DNA of 64,000 nucleotides, taken from contig NZ_BPQT01000016.1 in assembly GCF_022179405.1 (NCBI RefSeq), forward strand, positions 1-64,000, given 5' to 3'. A model generated the notes under the pieces. It saw nothing but the letters and a program-made list of their open reading frames with translations, did no database searches and was not told the DNA's origin. Numbering within the stretch: position 1 is the first letter of the stretch; every line of letters starts with the position of its first letter. Shown piece after piece: positions 61,198-64,000 of the stretch. A program made the position numbers and the translations under genes. Origin of the DNA: Methylobacterium marchantiae (lineage in GTDB: Bacteria; Pseudomonadota; Alphaproteobacteria; Rhizobiales; Beijerinckiaceae).

Positions 61198-61620
61198 TAA
61201 TGTCCAATTCCGCCAGCAAAGGCAGGAGGCCGCAGGCGAGGCGGGCGTTCCTCGTCCGCACTGCGCCCATCCGCGTCACCGCCATGCCGGGGCGACGAAG
61301 ATGTGGTCGATGCGGCGCAACGGCCAGCGGCTCGGAAAGCCGGCCGAGCCGGAAAGCCCTCCGGCGACGCGCCGCGCATCGGTGATGCTCGCGGCACTGC
61401 GTTGAAATCTCCCCGCAGGACGAAGGAAGGTGTGCAAGCCCGCGATCCCGCCCGGCCGGGTCCGAGAAGGGCTTTCGCTTGCCCCTGCCGCTCCCGGGCC
61501 GGGAGGCCGAGATGGCTGTCGACGATCTGGATCGGCCGTCCGTCGACTGCGATCTCCACCCACAGCTCTCCGCAGGCGAGCGATGTCCGTCGCGCCGGTC
61601 TTTGCGAGATCCTCAATCGT
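61198..61620 (-). pseudogene. Remnant of endonuclease/exonuclease/phosphatase-family gene
   Basis: Pieces of an EEP-family (Mg2+-dependent phosphodiesterase/nuclease) protein occur in three frames on the minus strand: GELWVEIAVDGRPIQIVDSH then FVLRGDFNAVPR in one frame (~61571-61400), RWPLRRIDHIFVAPAW in the next (~61330-61279), and LLPLLAELDI in a third (~61225-61198). These correspond in order to the middle and C-terminal EEP motifs (GDFN, DHIFV, LPL-ELxL). The N-terminal third is absent and at least two frameshifts separate the parts, so it is a pseudogene. Confidence 0.7.
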
Positions 61621-61900
61621 CGTCCGCATCCGCGGGCGATCCGGAGGGGACCGGGCTGCCGTTCTCGACGCCGTTCTCGAACATGCCCGGTGGGCCGTCG
61701 AAGCCGACGACGCCGTCCGGATTGTCAGGGCTCACGTTGGGATCCACCGGCGGCGGCATGTCCCGATCGAGCCGGCGCTCGATTCGCTCTTCGCGACGCA
61801 GATCCTGCGTGATTGGAACGTCGCGGGCATTCTGTGCCAGAGCCTCGGCGGCCGGGGATGCCGCGAAGACTCCGAGCAGGATAACGGATGCGCACTTCAT
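61613..61900 (-). CDS. Small exported acidic protein (unknown)
   Basis: A 95-aa protein starting MKCASVILLGVFAASPAAEA with a signal peptide (cleavage near ALAQ). The mature part has an Arg/Glu-rich helix (DLRREERIERRLDRDM) followed by a Pro/Gly/Asp-rich acidic tail (PPPVDPNVSPDNPDG). The family is unknown. It lies directly upstream of the EEP remnant and overlaps its left boundary by a few bases. Confidence 0.58.
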   Translation of the reverse strand: MKCASVILLGVFAASPAAEALAQNARDVPITQDLRREERIERRLDRDMPPPVDPNVSPDNPDGVVGFDGPPGMFENGVENGSPVPSGSPADADDD

Positions 61901-62369
61901 CTCATGTCTCCGGAGCCGATGCCGACACACGCTGCATCGGCATCGCGAGCGTATGGGAAGAGCTTATTGATCCATGGGGAATAAACGACAGTAAATTTCT
62001 ATGATGAAGAACGATTGATCTTGGGATCGATGAAGCGACGTGGCGCCAACTCGCGATCGAGCACTTTCGGATGATGGGAGACGGAAGGCCCGATCGATCG
62101 ACGACTGTCCACATCGTGGGCGGGAAGCCGTCCGGGCCGGCGGGAAATCCGCACCGGTCGAGGGTCTGCCGCGGTCTGATCGTTATCCTCGTTCGGAGAA
62201 GACTACCGAGACATCTGGACGAAACACGGCCGTGGGACGTTGGCTGAGAGATGCCTCGGACGAGGTGGACGCCGTCCCGTGCAGGAGCGTGCGTGGACAA
62301 TATGATCCGGAGCCGCCGGTCCGAAGCAATTGGGCCGGGCATGGCTCCCGGTGAAAGCGGGAGACCTGA
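61901..62369. other. Gene-free divergent region
   Basis: About 470 bp between the acidic secreted-protein gene (minus) and the 77-aa gene (plus). An AT-rich stretch at 61960-62030 probably carries promoters. No further gene or RNA was recognised. Confidence 0.42.
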
Positions 62370-62603
62370 ATGGACACTGCCCTCATTGCGATGAACGACG
62401 AGGCCAACAGGCTCGGATCCGAGCGGCTCTTGACGCAGATGCGCGAGGAGGGGCTGGTCTATCGTCTCTGGGTGACGGGCACCTCGAAGGGAAGCCGTCT
62501 CCACATGCAGGTGAACGGGCTCGACGCCGATCTGGAGCATCGCCTCGTGCGCGTGCTGAGGGGACGCGGCATGCAGCTCGACATCCAGCCGCTGACGCCG
62601 TAG
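62370..62603 (+). CDS. Small conserved-looking protein (unknown)
   Basis: A 77-aa soluble protein starting MDTALIAMNDEANRLGSERL after GGGAGACCTGA. It has a helix-strand pattern (MREEGLVYRLWVTGTSKGSR, LHMQVNGLDADLEHRLVRVL) suggesting a compact α/β fold. It converges on the MFS gene, 30 bp away. No family was recognised. Confidence 0.55.
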   Translation: MDTALIAMNDEANRLGSERLLTQMREEGLVYRLWVTGTSKGSRLHMQVNGLDADLEHRLVRVLRGRGMQLDIQPLTP

Positions 62604-62633
62604 CGGCGTCAGGGCGCGGACGCCCGTAGGCGG

Positions 62634-63878
62634 TCAGACCGGGTTCGATTTCGACGAACTCGCCCCGGACCGATCGAGCGCCGCCGACGCCGCCCACAGC
62701 ACCAATCCACCCAGCGCCAGCGCCACGCCGACCCACCCGGTCGCGGGCAGACCGTATCCGGCGGTGAGGGCGAGGCCGGCGAGCCACGGGCCGAGCGCAT
62801 TGGCGAAGTTGAAGGCCGAGTGGTTCAGCGCGGCGGCCAGGGTCTGCGCATCCTCGGCCACGTCCATGAGCCGGGTCTGCAGGATGGTGGCGAGGCCGCC
62901 GCCGCAACCGATCAGGAACACCACCGGCGCCAGCGTCCAGACGCTGCCGACCGAGAACGGGTAGAGCGCCAGGGCCACCGCCGTCCAGACCAGGGTCAGC
63001 CCGGCGGCCGGCATCAGCGCGCGGTCGGCGGCCCAGGCGCAGACGAGGTTGCCGAGGGTCAGGCCAAGGCCGAACACGGCGAGAACCATCGGGATGGTCG
63101 CCGGCGAGGCATGGGTGACGTCGATCAGCGTCGAGGCGAGATAGGTATAGACCGAGAACAGGCCCCCGAAACCGATCGCGCCGATGGCGAGGGTCAGCCA
63201 GACCTGTCCGCGCCGGAGCGCTCCGAGTTCGCGGAGCGCGCTGGCGCCGACCGCCGGCCGTCCGAGGGGCGCCAGGATCCGTACCGACACGGCCGTCAGG
63301 AGGGCCGGGACGGCGACGAGCCCGAAGCTCCAGCGCCAGCCGACGAGTTGCCCGATCACGTTGGCGAGCGGCACGCCCGCCACCGTCGCGACGGTCAGCC
63401 CCAGGATCACCCGAGACACCGCCTGGCTGCGCCGTTCTCGCGGGACGAGCGAAGCGGCGACGAGGGCGGCCACGCCGAAATAGGCGCCGTGCGGCAGGCC
63501 GGCGAGAAAGCGGAACAGGAGCATCCCGTGGTAGCTCGGCGCGAGAGCCGAGAGGCCGTTGCCCAGCGCGAACAGAACCATGAGACCGACGAGGAGCGTC
63601 CTGCGCGCGACTTTCGCCGCGAGCACGGCGATGACCGGTGCGCCGACGACGACGCCGAGGGCATAGGCGCTGATGACGTGGCCGGCCGTCGGCGCGTCGA
63701 TGCCGAGATCGGGGGCGAAGGCCGGGAGCAGGCTCATCGCCGCGAATTCGGTGGTGCCGATGGCAAAACCTCCCATGGCCAGCGCGGTCAGGACGAGGCC
63801 GGGATGCCGTCCGGGCGATGCGCCCGGCAACGCGGCGGCCGTCGGCGCGGTCTCGCCGAGGGTGGTGGTTCCGGTCAT
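62634..63878 (-). CDS. MFS exporter (AraJ/DHA1 type)
   Basis: A 414-aa inner-membrane drug/sugar exporter with twelve predicted helices. [20 protein letters not shown] near 43 is the DHA1/AraJ signature; [13 protein letters not shown] corresponds to the A-motif between helices 2 and 3, and [20 protein letters not shown] to the antiporter motif C. The C-terminus is soluble (ASSSKSNPV). Start ATG 63878 overlaps the stop of the upstream gene (ATGA), so transporter and the GH15-type enzyme are co-expressed. The substrate is unknown. Confidence 0.88.
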   Translation of the reverse strand: MTGTTTLGETAPTAAALPGASPGRHPGLVLTALAMGGFAIGTTEFAAMSLLPAFAPDLGIDAPTAGHVISAYALGVVVGAPVIAVLAAKVARRTLLVGLMVLFALGNGLSALAPSYHGMLLFRFLAGLPHGAYFGVAALVAASLVPRERRSQAVSRVILGLTVATVAGVPLANVIGQLVGWRWSFGLVAVPALLTAVSVRILAPLGRPAVGASALRELGALRRGQVWLTLAIGAIGFGGLFSVYTYLASTLIDVTHASPATIPMVLAVFGLGLTLGNLVCAWAADRALMPAAGLTLVWTAVALALYPFSVGSVWTLAPVVFLIGCGGGLATILQTRLMDVAEDAQTLAAALNHSAFNFANALGPWLAGLALTAGYGLPATGWVGVALALGGLVLWAASAALDRSGASSSKSNPV

Positions 63879-64000
63879 GAGGCCGCTTTCAGGGATCGTC
63901 CGCGGTCGCCGCGCAGGGAGCAGGCGGCATGGAGCAGGGCGAGGTGGCTCAAGCCCTGCGGTGTGTTGCCGAGATGGTCGCCGGTGGCGGGGTCCACCAT
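63875..64000 (-). CDS. C-terminus of a GH15-type glucoamylase/trehalase-like protein (partial)
   Basis: The last 41 codons of a gene that enters from the right edge: [20 protein letters not shown], then a helical tail ending SLKAAS. The D-P-x-T-G-x-x-L-G-N-x-P-Q-x-x-S-H motif is characteristic of the C-terminus of bacterial glycoside hydrolase family 15 proteins. The stop overlaps the MFS start. The catalytic domain lies outside the window. Confidence 0.72.
   Translation of the reverse strand: MVDPATGDHLGNTPQGLSHLALLHAACSLRGDRGRSLKAAS

Noticed and set aside
1-64000. tRNA, rRNA, CRISPR array or prophage
   Set aside because: No cloverleaf-like segments, regularly spaced repeats, integrase or phage structural genes were seen.

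Overview
The window looks like chromosome of a high-GC alphaproteobacterium, most likely Methylobacterium/Methylorubrum or a close Hyphomicrobiales relative. This is inferred from the G+C-rich coding sequence, the ACC deaminase with its divergent Lrp-type regulator, a formaldehyde-dehydrogenase-like zinc alcohol dehydrogenase, a biliverdin phytochrome, DUF2934/DUF2778/DUF2946 proteins and many small lineage-type secreted proteins. No rRNA, tRNA, CRISPR array, phage or intact insertion sequence was found.

Layout. 1-8.1 kb: a surface-polysaccharide region with two methyltransferase/glycosyltransferase fusions, two RgpF-type proteins and a rhamnosyltransferase; the first 5.6 kb is clearly more AT-rich than the rest. 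8.4-9.7 kb: an Rmf/CrpP-like protein, a small membrane protein and a lipoprotein. 9.7-16.6 kb: a compact minus-strand signalling operon (single receiver, AI-2E-type transporter with a long C-terminal extension, pentapeptide-repeat protein with a channel-like tail, CHASE3/PAS/PAS hybrid kinase with two receivers). 17-23.3 kb: DUF4126 protein, MltB-type transglycosylase, and a metal-uptake operon (two Cys-rich DUF2946-type proteins, PepSY membrane protein, TonB-dependent receptor). 23.7-25.2 kb: a soluble two-PAS chemoreceptor.

25.2-32.7 kb: malonate catabolism. A GntR/FCD regulator and a deleted madL-madM transporter remnant lie opposite an intact, translationally coupled mdcACDEGBH operon for biotin-independent malonate decarboxylase, its prosthetic-group synthesis and its malonyl loading. 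32.8-40.2 kb: small secreted proteins, a GNAT, an App1-type phosphatase, an Ldh2-family dehydrogenase, a DUF2778 protein and the zinc alcohol dehydrogenase. 40.3-43.3 kb: D-serine ammonia-lyase, an AcdR-like Lrp regulator and ACC deaminase. 43.3-51.2 kb: a LysR regulator divergent from a complete peptide-type ABC importer operon that includes an M20 hydrolase. 51.1-56.4 kb: small proteins, a heme oxygenase-phytochrome kinase operon and a class II histone-deacetylase-like enzyme. 56.5-62.6 kb is gene-sparse, with an orphan GspK, an SGNH hydrolase, a DUF2934 protein with a tandem-repeat tail, small secreted proteins and two degraded gene fragments. 62.6-64 kb: an MFS exporter coupled to the end of a GH15-type enzyme.

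Most notable observations: the madL/madM deletion junction beside an intact malonate decarboxylase operon; the four-gene signalling operon with two unusual membrane proteins; an intrinsic terminator inside the last codons of the ABC ATPase gene; a perfect 16-bp inverted repeat upstream of the deacetylase gene; and remnants of a chemoreceptor and of an endonuclease/exonuclease/phosphatase-family gene.
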